64,000 bases of DNA from Cellulophaga sp. L1A9 (GTDB taxonomy: Bacteria > Bacteroidota > Bacteroidia > Flavobacteriales > Flavobacteriaceae): assembly GCF_009797025.1 (NCBI RefSeq), contig NZ_CP047027.1, positions 5,008,469 through 5,072,468 of the forward strand, given 5' to 3'. Position 1 is the stretch's first letter, and each line of letters starts with the position of its first letter. Under the pieces are notes generated by a model, which saw only the letters and a list, made by a program, of their open reading frames with translations, searched no databases and had not been told where the DNA came from. The position numbers and the translations under genes are program-made. This document shows positions 53,115 through 63,875 of this stretch, piece by piece.

Positions 53115-53814
53115 ATGAAAAAACTTATTGCAGAATTTATTGGAACTTTTTGGCTTGTTTTGGGCGGATGCGGTAGTGCCGTATTAGCAGCAGGAATCCC
53201 CAATATAGGAATTGGCTTTGTTGGCGTTGCCTTGGCATTTGGACTTACCGTATTAACCGGAGTATATGCGCTGGGGTCATATTTCCGGCGGACATTTTAA
53301 TCCCGCAGTATCAATCGGACTCTGGGTTGGTGGGCGTTTTGAAGCAAAGGAAGTTATTCCTTACATACTATCTCAAGTGTTAGGAGGAATTGCTGGCGCA
53401 GGAATACTTTATCTAATTGTGAGTAACCAAGCAGGCTTCACGGGATATTCGCAAGCAGGTGAATTTGCTTCTAACTTTTATGGTATTGAGCAGTACGGGC
53501 ATACATTTAATATGACAGCCGCTTTGGTAACTGAAGTCGTCATGACATTTATGTTTCTTATCGTTATTTTAGGAGCAACGCATAAAAATGCATCTCCTGG
53601 TTTTGCAGGATTGGCTATTGGCTTAGCATTAACATTGATACATTTAATAAGTATTCCCGTTACAAACACCTCTGTGAATCCTGCTAGAAGTACTGCGCAA
53701 GCACTATTTGTAGGCGCAGAAGCTATTGGGCAATTATGGTTGTTTTGGGTAGCTCCCATCATAGGCGCTATTTTAGCAGGCTTACTTTACAAGTTTATAG
53801 CACCAAATAAGTAA
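53115..53814 (+). pseudogene. aqpZ: Aquaporin, AqpZ-like, frameshifted
   Basis: Two frames together encode a complete aquaporin with six helices. The first NPA motif (GGHFNPAVS) and the second with its arginine (VNPARS) are both in the second frame; helix 1 and the start ([14 protein letters not shown]) are in the first. The break is at the GGGG run 53273-53276 in the stretch encoding YALGHISGG; removing one G joins the frames perfectly. The gene would otherwise make a water channel of normal length. A sequence error or a recent mutation are both possible. It lies between the cold-shock gene and a converging small gene. Confidence 0.85.
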
Positions 53815-53821
53815 TGATAAA

Positions 53822-53856
53822 AAAGTCCCGTATTTTACAACACGGGACTTTTTTTA
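53822..53856. terminator. Two-way terminator after the aquaporin gene
   Basis: The stem AAAGTCCCGT (53822-53831) pairs with ACGGGACTTT (53842-53851), with A and T runs on the two sides. It serves the aquaporin gene and the converging gene that ends at 53859. Confidence 0.85.
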
Positions 53857-53858
53857 TT

Positions 53859-54152
53859 TTATAATATACTCTCGACAATTTCTTGAAGCTCATCTTCTAA
53901 ATTAATTGTGGGATATGTTTTTCCTGCTTGCTTATACCAATAGCCTGCATTAAAGGCATCACCTTCTTTTCTATGTAAATACCCATGAATCCAACTTCCT
54001 AATGGAGTATGTAGATCTTGTGCAATTGCATGAGAATTCTGCCAATCATCTTTTGCCACATACCACAATGCCTTTAACCCTTCGGGCCAATTGATCTCTG
54101 GTGTATTTTGTTCTAGAGCATATTTAAATTCTGTGTAATTTATTGGTATCAT
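53859..54152 (-). CDS. Conserved hypothetical small protein
   Basis: The 97-residue protein has no signal peptide or membrane segment. It is rich in tryptophan and tyrosine (WPEGLKALWYVAKDDW, GYWYKQAGK) and looks helical, resembling short proteins of unknown function in Bacteroidota. Its start overlaps the antiporter stop codon by four bases, which suggests coupled translation. Function is not known. Confidence 0.65.
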   Translation of the reverse strand: MIPINYTEFKYALEQNTPEINWPEGLKALWYVAKDDWQNSHAIAQDLHTPLGSWIHGYLHRKEGDAFNAGYWYKQAGKTYPTINLEDELQEIVESIL

Positions 54153-55387
54153 TTTGCTAATTTTTTTACTAATTTCCCAACACTTAATCCCTGAACAACA
54201 ATAGAGAATACGACCACCACGTAAGTGATTACTAAAAATAAATCTCGGTTCATCTCATCAGAAAGCCCTAAAGCCAAGGCTATAGATATTCCTCCACGCA
54301 AGCCCCCCCAAGTCATAATAACATTCGTATTCGGGACAAAATCTAGTTTCTTTTCAAAGATTTTAATGGGTAATACTAAGGAAATATAACGACATAACAA
54401 TATAATTGGTATTGCCAATAAGCCCGCTATAATGTAATTGATATTGAACGTTAGCACTAACATTTCCATTCCTATTAAAACAAATAAGAGGGTGTTCAGC
54501 AATATATCAATCAATTCCCAAAATTTATCCACATATGTTTCTGTGGTTTCTGACATTGAACTATCTCGCAAGGTATCATTACCTACAACTAATCCTGCAG
54601 TAACCATTGCTAATGGTGCTGATAAATGTAATTTTTGCGCTATAACAGTACCAACCATTACAGTCGCTAAGGTAATAATAACCTCAATATCATAGTCATC
54701 TATAGATTTCATCAATCGGTACGTAACCCAACCTAATAATAACCCTAAAACGATGCCACCAATAACTTCTACACCAAACAGTTCTACAACATCTAAGGCC
54801 GTAATGCTTTCCGTAGACGGACTTGCAAATTGATAAATTGTTAAAAAGACAACAACCCCTACTCCATCATTAAAGAGTGATTCTCCAACAATTTTAGTTT
54901 CTAATTTCTTAGGAACTCCCGCTTTTTTTAAAATTCCGAGTACGGCAATTGGATCTGTTGGAGATATTAAAGCTCCAAATAATAAGCAATGAATATATTG
55001 CACATCTAAACTAAAAATTTGCAACAGATAAAATACCGCGGTTCCTACCAAAAATGTAGAGACGAGTACTCCCAATGTGGAAAATAGTAATATTGGTCCT
55101 CGTTGGACTTTTAGCTGCTCAAAATTAGTATGTAAAGCTCCTGCAAATAGCAAGAAACTCAACATCACATCTAATAAGATAGATTTAAAATCAATTTGAG
55201 TTATAATATACTTTTCAGCATTCAATAAGGTATCGTCAAAATAACTAAAAGCAAATATTCCCAATGTAAAAACAATGGTAATCAGCATTAGGCCTATAGT
55301 ATTCGGCAGTTTAAAAAAACGAACATTGATATAGCCAAACAAGGCCGAAAGAAATACCAAAATGGCAATAATTACAAAATAATCCAT
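54149..55387 (-). CDS. Na+/H+ antiporter, CPA1 family
   Basis: The ATG at 55387 (MDYFVIIAI) begins helix 1 directly; a longer frame of 13 more codons is less likely. The 412-residue inner-membrane protein has about 12-13 helices and the CPA1 motifs SPTDPIAVLGI and GESLFNDGVGVVVF, whose Asn-Asp pair binds the cation. It exports sodium in exchange for protons, apt for a marine habitat. It is translationally coupled to the small gene that follows. Confidence 0.92.
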   Translation of the reverse strand: MDYFVIIAILVFLSALFGYINVRFFKLPNTIGLMLITIVFTLGIFAFSYFDDTLLNAEKYIITQIDFKSILLDVMLSFLLFAGALHTNFEQLKVQRGPILLFSTLGVLVSTFLVGTAVFYLLQIFSLDVQYIHCLLFGALISPTDPIAVLGILKKAGVPKKLETKIVGESLFNDGVGVVVFLTIYQFASPSTESITALDVVELFGVEVIGGIVLGLLLGWVTYRLMKSIDDYDIEVIITLATVMVGTVIAQKLHLSAPLAMVTAGLVVGNDTLRDSSMSETTETYVDKFWELIDILLNTLLFVLIGMEMLVLTFNINYIIAGLLAIPIILLCRYISLVLPIKIFEKKLDFVPNTNVIMTWGGLRGGISIALALGLSDEMNRDLFLVITYVVVVFSIVVQGLSVGKLVKKLAK

Positions 55388-55478
55388 AAATCTGTTGGGT
55401 TTAGGTGTTTTGCAAAAATGCGACAAAACGATAAGTAAAAATAATACAATGAGTAAAAATTAATCCTTAATATCCCTC

Positions 55479-56483
55479 TTATCTATTAAACCTTCCTGTG
55501 GTATTTCCATCAAGAATACCCATCACTTCTTTTACGGTAGCAAAATTAACATCTCCTTCATAGGTATGCTTTAAAGCGCAAGCTGCACTAGCAAACTGCA
55601 TGGCTTTAAAATCATCAAATTCTTGTAACCCATAAATTAATCCTGCTGCAAAGGCATCTCCAGTCCCAATTCTATCTACAATATGAGTAATATCTAAATC
55701 TTCTGTTTCTCTAAACTCTTGACCATTCCACATTCTAGCTCTTATCTTATGCCAAGAAGAATTTAATGAAGTTCTTATTTTATCAAAAACCTTTTCTATA
55801 GAAGGAAAACGCTCCATTAATTGTTTGCTTGCTGCAATGAAATCTTCGTTAGAGTAACTAAAAGTAGTCCCCAAAACTTCATTCATTTCATTAATACCGC
55901 CAATAAAAATAGTAGAATACTCCAATAATTCTGAAAGTATTTCTTTTGCATCGCTGCCATATTTCCACAGACCACTTCTATAGGTTGGATCTGCTGTTAT
56001 GGTAATGCCCTTCTTTCTAGCCAAAATTAAACCTTCTCGCAACGTCTCATACCCACCTTGACATAACGCTGGTGTAATTCCTGTCCAATGAAACCAAGTA
56101 GCTTTTTTTAATGAAGCTTCCCAGTCTACCATATCCGGTTGTATTTCTGAAAAAGAAGAATGGGACCTATTATACGATATTGAACTAGGTCTCATTACAG
56201 CACCTACTTCTAAGAAGTAAACACCTAATGGTCTATTAGAGCGCACAATAGAAGAGGTATTTACATCAAACTTATTTAAATAAGAAATGGCTGTATCCCC
56301 GATAAAATCATTAGAAATACAACTGATATGTTTTACTTTTCCTCCAAAATTAGAGATAGAAATTCCCACATTAATCTCTGTACCTCCGAAATAAAATTCT
56401 AAAGTATTTGATTGTATAAATTTCTTATTCCCTTCTGGCGATAAACGCATTAATACTTCTCCGAAAGTTATTGTTTGATTCAT
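55479..56483 (-). CDS. PfkB-family sugar kinase, KDG kinase-like
   Basis: The 334-residue protein is a ribokinase-type kinase with GGTEINVGISISNFGG near 33-50 and the catalytic signature DRIGTGDAFAAGL with Asp near 277. It resembles 2-keto-3-deoxygluconate kinases, which would link it to Entner-Doudoroff-type use of gluconate or uronates. The partner aldolase gene is not adjacent, so specificity is not certain. It is a single gene between the antiporter and the small membrane protein genes. Confidence 0.85.
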   Translation of the reverse strand: MNQTITFGEVLMRLSPEGNKKFIQSNTLEFYFGGTEINVGISISNFGGKVKHISCISNDFIGDTAISYLNKFDVNTSSIVRSNRPLGVYFLEVGAVMRPSSISYNRSHSSFSEIQPDMVDWEASLKKATWFHWTGITPALCQGGYETLREGLILARKKGITITADPTYRSGLWKYGSDAKEILSELLEYSTIFIGGINEMNEVLGTTFSYSNEDFIAASKQLMERFPSIEKVFDKIRTSLNSSWHKIRARMWNGQEFRETEDLDITHIVDRIGTGDAFAAGLIYGLQEFDDFKAMQFASAACALKHTYEGDVNFATVKEVMGILDGNTTGRFNR

Positions 56484-56678
56484 TACGAAAACGTTTGATG
56501 AACTACGAAATTAAATAAGAATTCCGCCTTTTTACTACAAAATATGAATTAATAACAAATGTTCTTGCAATTGACTAGTAACAACACATCAATTAAAAAA
56601 GAAATGAATTGCATTAATAATTTATTTTATGCAGTTACACACGAATACCCTAGAAATATATCTTGCCGTATAACTTAA

Positions 56679-56858
<180 letters not shown>

Positions 56859-56886
56859 ACATTGAATAAAAAAGTACATCAATAAA

Positions 56887-56919
56887 AAAGTCAGTCTTTA
56901 ATTAGACTGACTTTTCTTG
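56887..56919. terminator. Two-way terminator between the small membrane gene and ligA
   Basis: The stem AAAAGTCAGTC (56887-56897) pairs with GACTGACTTTT (56905-56915). A-rich and T-rich flanks let it serve both converging genes. Confidence 0.82.
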
Positions 56920-56932
56920 TTTCCATATATTT

Positions 56933-58933
<2,001 letters not shown>

Positions 58934-58951
58934 TTAATAAGATGGGTTATT

Positions 58952-59803
58952 TTATTTTTTTATTCCTTTCAACATTCGGTCATTGCCAAATAAATCTTCT
59001 CGCAGTTCAATATCAGAAAAATTATATTCTCTTAAAAGAAGTTCCGTTTCTTTTCCTAAATATTGGTTGATTTCAAAATACAACCTACCTTCTTTTACCA
59101 AATTTTGAGTCGCAAAATCAGTGATTTTTTTATAAAACACTAACGGATTATCATTTGTAACAAATAATGCTAATTCTGGCTCATGCTTTAATACATTTTC
59201 ATGCATTGCCGCCTTTTCTAGTTCACGCACGTAAGGTGGATTAGATACTATGATATCAAAAGTTTCTTTTAGAGCATCTATCTCTAAAATACTGGCTTTA
59301 ATAAATTGGATTGCAACTTTATTTGAAACAGCGTTTTGTTTCGCTACAGCAATGGCCTTTTCGGAAACATCTAGGGTGTATATTTTCGCATTTGGTAAAT
59401 GCTTCGCTAAAGAAATAGGAATACAACCACTCCCCGTTCCAATATCTAGTATTTTTAAATTAGATTGATGGTCTTTAATATCATCAATAATCCAACGTAC
59501 CAATTCCTCCGTTTCTGGTCTAGGAATAAGCACGTCTTCATTAACGATAAATTCCATCTCCATAAATTCTGTGACACCAATGATATGCTGAATTGGCACT
59601 TGAAGCTTTAATTTGCTTAACGCTTCAAATAATGGAGTCTCTTCTTCCTTTGTGATAATTAAATTGGGCTCCATTGCCAATACAAAGCGTTGTAACCCTA
59701 AATAATGCTCTATAAGCATATAAAAAAAGCTATTTACTTCTTCTTTTTGATACAAAACATCAAGCTCTAGGTGAAATATATTTTTAATTTCTCTTAAAAG
59801 CAT
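58952..59803 (-). CDS. prmC: Peptide chain release factor N5-glutamine methyltransferase
   Basis: The ATG at 59803 fits relatives that start just before REIKNIFHLELD; a start ten codons upstream would overlap the GNAT gene. The 283-residue enzyme has an N-terminal helical domain, the SAM motif ILDIGTGSGC and the catalytic motif SNPPY with Asn188. It methylates the glutamine of the GGQ motif in release factors. It follows the GNAT gene with a five-base gap. Confidence 0.94.
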   Translation of the reverse strand: MLLREIKNIFHLELDVLYQKEEVNSFFYMLIEHYLGLQRFVLAMEPNLIITKEEETPLFEALSKLKLQVPIQHIIGVTEFMEMEFIVNEDVLIPRPETEELVRWIIDDIKDHQSNLKILDIGTGSGCIPISLAKHLPNAKIYTLDVSEKAIAVAKQNAVSNKVAIQFIKASILEIDALKETFDIIVSNPPYVRELEKAAMHENVLKHEPELALFVTNDNPLVFYKKITDFATQNLVKEGRLYFEINQYLGKETELLLREYNFSDIELREDLFGNDRMLKGIKK

Positions 59804-59808
59804 CCTTT

Positions 59809-60297
59809 TTATTTTAAGTCTTTCAACATCCAAACAGGACAGGAATAATGCCCTGTATTTCCCATAGGCGCTTCTAAGTATTCAAATCCAGATTTCTTAT
59901 ATAATTTTTGGGCGGCTTCCATATAAGGCATGGTTTCTAAATACATTTTACTAAAACCATATTCCTTTGCTTTAGCGATACAAGCATCAATCATTTGCTT
60001 GCCTACTCCTTTTCCTCTTGCCTCTTCTAAGAAGTACATTTTCTGTAGCTCACACACATTGCCTTCATAATTTTCTAATTGCGCAACGCCACAACAACCA
60101 ATAACCTTATCATTTTCTTCCACTACAAAATAGGTTGCTTTAGGAACATTATAATTCTCAAACATATGGTCTAGCGCCTTATCTGCATAAGCTGTCCCTA
60201 CTTTTGGCACTCCCAAATCTACCAACACCTTCCTAACAACTTCTGCAACAGCTGGGTTATCTTTTTGTTGAATTTCTCGAATTGTAATACTTCCCAT
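59809..60297 (-). CDS. GNAT-family N-acetyltransferase
   Basis: The 162-residue protein has the GNAT acetyl-CoA motif EARGKGVGKQMID near 95-107 and a C-terminal ending YSCPVWMLKDLK. Its N-terminal part (REIQQKDNPAVAEVVR) is typical of the family. The acceptor is unknown. It is divergent from ribD, with only 43 bases between start codons, and heads the prmC-ligA transcript. Confidence 0.88.
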   Translation of the reverse strand: MGSITIREIQQKDNPAVAEVVRKVLVDLGVPKVGTAYADKALDHMFENYNVPKATYFVVEENDKVIGCCGVAQLENYEGNVCELQKMYFLEEARGKGVGKQMIDACIAKAKEYGFSKMYLETMPYMEAAQKLYKKSGFEYLEAPMGNTGHYSCPVWMLKDLK

Positions 60298-60328
60298 AAT
60301 TTCTTAAATCGATATCTATATAATATCC

Positions 60329-60336
60329 TATTTTTG
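60329..60336 (+). promoter_or_regulatory. Likely -7 box for ribD
   Basis: The box TATTTTTG matches TAnnTTTG and is only four bases before the GTG start of ribD. No TTG is at the usual upstream place. If used, the transcript would be leaderless. Confidence 0.45.
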
Positions 60337-60340
60337 CGAT

Positions 60341-61393
60341 GTGAAGATACATGAATTTTATATTTTACGTTGCATACAAATAGCTCAAAACGGTTTAGGA
60401 ACTACAGCTCCTAACCCAATGGTCGGTGCCGTTATAGTACATGACAATAAAATTATTGGCGAAGGTTATACCTGTCCATATGGGGGGGCACATGCTGAAG
60501 TAAATGCTATCAACTCTGTTCTAAACAAGAACTTACTTCTAAATGCTACGATATACGTAACCCTTGAACCTTGTTCTCATTATGGCAAAACGCCCCCTTG
60601 TGCAGATTTGATTATAAAAAATAAAATTAAAAATGTCGTGGTCGGACTTTTAGATCCACATGAAAAAGTAGCGGGTCAAGGTATTCAAAAACTTAAAGAC
60701 GCTGGTTGCCAAGTAACAGTTGGTGTCTTAGAAAAAGAATGCCGTGAACACCATAAACGTTTTTTAACCTTTCAAGAGAAACACCGGCCCTATATTATTT
60801 TAAAATGGGCAGAAACTACAGATGGTTTTATTGCTCCAGATGCTCATTTAAGAACAGAAGAAAAGCAACCTTTTTGGATTACCAATCCCTATTCCAGACA
60901 ACTTGTTCATCAATGGCGAGCAGAAGAACAGGCCATTTTAGTAGGTACTAACACCGTATTAACAGATAACCCAAAACTAGATGTGCGTAGTTGGACGGGC
61001 AAAAACCCAACACGTATTGTTCTAGACAGAAGCTTAAAAATTGATGCAACCTATCATGTATTAGATAAAAGTGTAAAAACTATTATTTTTACAGAGATTT
61101 TAGAGGAATTGAAATACGAAAGTGAGATAATTTATATTCAAATTGATTTCACAAAAAATATAGCATCTCAAATTTGCACAGCACTTTACGAACAAAATAT
61201 ACAAAGCGTTATTATAGAAGGTGGCTTACAAACCTTACAAACTTTTATTGCTGAAAACTTATGGGATGAAGCCCGTGTATTTAAAGGAAACTCTTCTTTT
61301 AAACATGGAGTAAAAGCCCCTGAGATACTTGGCACTTTGAAAGAAACTAGAAACATAGAAAAAGACATTTTAAACCTATATTACAATGATTAA
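60341..61393 (+). CDS. ribD: Bifunctional riboflavin deaminase-reductase RibD
   Basis: The 350-residue enzyme has an N-terminal deaminase domain with zinc ligands His51 (HAEVNAI, with Glu53), Cys78 and Cys87 (LEPCSHYGKTPPCAD) and a C-terminal reductase domain (about 145-350) with the motif IIEGGLQTLQTFI. It carries out two steps of flavin synthesis. The GTG start at 60341 is the only one that keeps the N-terminus seen in relatives. Other rib genes are not adjacent. Its stop overlaps the HAD gene start by eight bases. Confidence 0.94.
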   Translation: MKIHEFYILRCIQIAQNGLGTTAPNPMVGAVIVHDNKIIGEGYTCPYGGAHAEVNAINSVLNKNLLLNATIYVTLEPCSHYGKTPPCADLIIKNKIKNVVVGLLDPHEKVAGQGIQKLKDAGCQVTVGVLEKECREHHKRFLTFQEKHRPYIILKWAETTDGFIAPDAHLRTEEKQPFWITNPYSRQLVHQWRAEEQAILVGTNTVLTDNPKLDVRSWTGKNPTRIVLDRSLKIDATYHVLDKSVKTIIFTEILEELKYESEIIYIQIDFTKNIASQICTALYEQNIQSVIIEGGLQTLQTFIAENLWDEARVFKGNSSFKHGVKAPEILGTLKETRNIEKDILNLYYND

Positions 61394-61988
61394 GAATATC
61401 ATTTTTGATTTTGGAGATATTTTCATCAACTTAGATAAACCCGCAGTTTTTAAAGCCTTGGCAAAATTTGGTTACACCGAAATTACGCCAGAATTAGATG
61501 AAATTTTTAAAGCCTACGAAATGGGTTTAATGAGTTCTGATGATTTTAAATCAAAACTTAATACTATTTTCCCCGATGCTACTCCGCAAGAAATAAAAGA
61601 CGCATGGAATAGTATCCTATTAGATTTCCCTGAATACCGATTAGAATTTCTAGAGCAATTAGCTTCCGAAAATAAATACCGCCTATTTTTATTGAGTAAC
61701 ACCAATGAAATTCATATAGATCACGCTATTGAATATATGGGAGCAGATCGGTTTAATAAATTCAAAGCCTGTTTTGAAAAATTTTACTTATCCCACGAAA
61801 TAAATTTAAGAAAACCCAACAAAGATATTTACGAGTTTGTTTTATCAGAAAACAACCTTATCGCTAAGGAAACTTTTTTTGTTGATGATACCAAAGAGAA
61901 TACAGACACTTCTTCTGCCTTAGGAATTAAAAGCTGGAATCTAATTGTAGGCAAAGAAGATATTACGCAATTAAAGAGCAAATTGTAA
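61386..61988 (+). CDS. HAD-family hydrolase
   Basis: The 200-residue protein has HAD motif I (IIFDFGDIFINLD, first Asp at 8), motif II (LLSNTNE), the conserved Lys region (RKPNKDIYEFV), and motif IV (FFVDDTKENTD). These fit a small-molecule phosphatase of the haloacid dehalogenase superfamily. Placement just after ribD, with an eight-base overlap, suggests it could be the missing phosphatase of riboflavin synthesis, but this is inference. The next gene starts directly after its stop codon. Confidence 0.88.
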   Translation: MIKNIIFDFGDIFINLDKPAVFKALAKFGYTEITPELDEIFKAYEMGLMSSDDFKSKLNTIFPDATPQEIKDAWNSILLDFPEYRLEFLEQLASENKYRLFLLSNTNEIHIDHAIEYMGADRFNKFKACFEKFYLSHEINLRKPNKDIYEFVLSENNLIAKETFFVDDTKENTDTSSALGIKSWNLIVGKEDITQLKSKL

Positions 61989-62852
61989 ATGATAGACTTA
62001 ATATTATGCATCCTCTTTTCTAGTTCACTCTTTGTGATCTTTAAACTTTATAGTACCTATAAAGTTCAAACGCTTTTTGCTATTATCACCAACTATTTTG
62101 TTGCGGCTACATTTTCAACTTTCTTTTACAAAGAATCTATAGATTTTACAACATTGCCCAGTAAAGATTGGTTTTTACCCACTATAAGCCTTGGCTTTTT
62201 GTTTATTTTAGTTTTCTATATTACGGCAAAAACATCACAACAAATTGGTGTTTCCGTAGCTTCTGTGTCTTCCAAAATGTCACTAGTTATTCCTGTACTT
62301 GCGGGTGTAATCTTGTATAAAGAAGAACTAGGAATCATAAAAATAGTTGGAATAATTTTAGCGCTCATTGCTGTATATTTTGCCTCCTTAAAAGACCGCA
62401 CAATCACCGTCAAAACAGGAACGCTGGTACTGCCTTTACTTTTATTTCTAGGATCTGGATTCGTAGACACCAGTATCAAGTACATACAAGCTACGTACGT
62501 ACCCAAACATGAATTCCCATTTTTTTGCACTGTAGTCTTTACATCAGCTGGAATTTTTGGCGTCCTGTTCATTTTAATAAGGTCATTTAAAGTACCACTA
62601 AAAATAAATTATCGAAATATTTTAGGCGGACTAGTTCTCGGCATTTTCAACTATTTAACCTTGCATTTTTTACTGCGGGCATTACAAAACGACTTTTCGG
62701 ACAGCTCTTCTATTTTCACCATTAATAATGTGGCAACCGTATTATTTTCTACCCTTTTAGGTATTCTACTTTTTAAAGAAAAATTAATCCCTAAAAATTG
62801 GATTGGAATTGGATTGGCGGTAATCAGTATCATATTAGTAGCTTTGTTCTAA
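61989..62852 (+). CDS. EamA/DMT-family transporter
   Basis: The 287-residue inner-membrane protein has ten hydrophobic helices in two five-helix halves, as in the drug/metabolite transporter superfamily. The first half ends with KEELGIIKIVGIILAL and the second with KEKLIPKNWIGIGLAV, the typical duplicated ending. Substrate is unknown; in this operon with ribD a flavin role is a guess only. It abuts the HAD gene and its stop overlaps the YigZ gene start (TAATG). Confidence 0.88.
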   Translation: MIDLILCILFSSSLFVIFKLYSTYKVQTLFAIITNYFVAATFSTFFYKESIDFTTLPSKDWFLPTISLGFLFILVFYITAKTSQQIGVSVASVSSKMSLVIPVLAGVILYKEELGIIKIVGIILALIAVYFASLKDRTITVKTGTLVLPLLLFLGSGFVDTSIKYIQATYVPKHEFPFFCTVVFTSAGIFGVLFILIRSFKVPLKINYRNILGGLVLGIFNYLTLHFLLRALQNDFSDSSSIFTINNVATVLFSTLLGILLFKEKLIPKNWIGIGLAVISIILVALF

Positions 62853-63466
62853 TGGAAATAGCCTCAGACACCTACAAAACACTTTCTAAACCTTCAGAAG
62901 AAATTCTGTTTAAAGAGAAAAAGAGCAAATTTTTCGGCTATGCATTCCCCATACAATCAGAAGACGAGGTAAAACCACTATTAGAAGAAATAAAGAAAAA
63001 ACATCATACGGCAGGTCATGTATGTTACGCCTGGCAATTAGGTATTAAAACTCAAAATTACAGAGCAAATGATGATGGCGAACCTAACAATTCTGCAGGA
63101 ATGCCCATTTATGGCCAAATACAGTCATTTGAGGTCACCAATGTCCTTGTTGCAGTTGCTCGTATATTCGGAGGCACAAAACTTGGTGTAGGAGGCTTAA
63201 TTAGCTCCTATAAAACTGGAGCCCAAATGGCTTTGGAATCTTCAAAAATTATAGAGAAAATTATTCAAGTACAGTTTGCGCTATTTTTTGAATATGCAGC
63301 TATGGATAAAGTAATGCGCATTATAAAGCAAGAACAACTATCCATCGTTTCTCAAAAGATGGAATTGGATTGCAAAATTGTTATTTCAGTTCGAAAAAAT
63401 GACGAAGAAAAAATTCATGGGATTTTTTCAGAAATGCATACCATTAAAATCAAACCTGTTTCTTAA
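62852..63466 (+). CDS. YigZ/IMPACT-family protein
   Basis: The ATG at 62852 overlaps the transporter stop; upstream starts lie inside that gene. The 204-residue protein has the family motifs FFGYAFPI, HHTAGHVCYAW, NDDGEPNNSAGMP and FGGTKLGVGGL. The last two mark the UPF0029/IMPACT N-terminal domain; a C-terminal domain (about 135-204) follows. The molecular role is not settled, though relatives bind translation regulators or nucleic acids. Its 3' end overlaps the converging thioesterase gene by 17 bases. Confidence 0.9.
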   Translation: MEIASDTYKTLSKPSEEILFKEKKSKFFGYAFPIQSEDEVKPLLEEIKKKHHTAGHVCYAWQLGIKTQNYRANDDGEPNNSAGMPIYGQIQSFEVTNVLVAVARIFGGTKLGVGGLISSYKTGAQMALESSKIIEKIIQVQFALFFEYAAMDKVMRIIKQEQLSIVSQKMELDCKIVISVRKNDEEKIHGIFSEMHTIKIKPVS

Positions 63467-63875
63467 CTGCATTTTGGTACGCAGAAATTTTCTCTAACAA
63501 CTCTTCAGGACATCTCATCGGTTTATTTTTTTTAGCATCAATAAATGCCAAAACGGTATGAGCTTCGACCAACAACTCCTTTTTCTCGTTGAAAATCATA
63601 TAGTCAAATTCTATCTTAACTGCCGGTAATTTTTTTATGTTTGTCACTACGGTTATAAGATCATCATATAAGGCAGATTTCTTGAAATTAACACTTAAAG
63701 AAATTACGGGTAAGATAATACCACTTTCCTCTAACGCTTTGTAAGAAATTCCTAACCCACGTAACCATTCCACTCGTCCCATCTCTAGATATTGCGCATA
63801 GTTACCGTGATATACGACTCCCATTTGATCTGTTTCACCATATCTTACTCTAAAAGAAATTTTGTTAATATCCAT
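63450..63875 (-). CDS. YbgC/FadM-type acyl-CoA thioesterase
   Basis: The ATG at 63875 starts MDINKISFRVRYGETDQMG, which matches the hot-dog fold thioesterase start. The catalytic Asp is Asp16 in YGETDQMGVVYHGNYAQYLEMGR. A frame extended upstream by 27 codons is unlikely to be used. The 141-residue protein should hydrolyse short or medium acyl-CoA esters. It is divergent from the right-hand edge of the window, where an A+T-rich region begins. Confidence 0.9.
   Translation of the reverse strand: MDINKISFRVRYGETDQMGVVYHGNYAQYLEMGRVEWLRGLGISYKALEESGIILPVISLSVNFKKSALYDDLITVVTNIKKLPAVKIEFDYMIFNEKKELLVEAHTVLAFIDAKKNKPMRCPEELLEKISAYQNAVKKQV

Noticed and set aside
53268..53280. Programmed plus-one frameshifting in the aquaporin gene
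   Set aside because: There is no stop or rare codon at the slip site and no known precedent in aquaporins. A one-base change in the G run is simpler.
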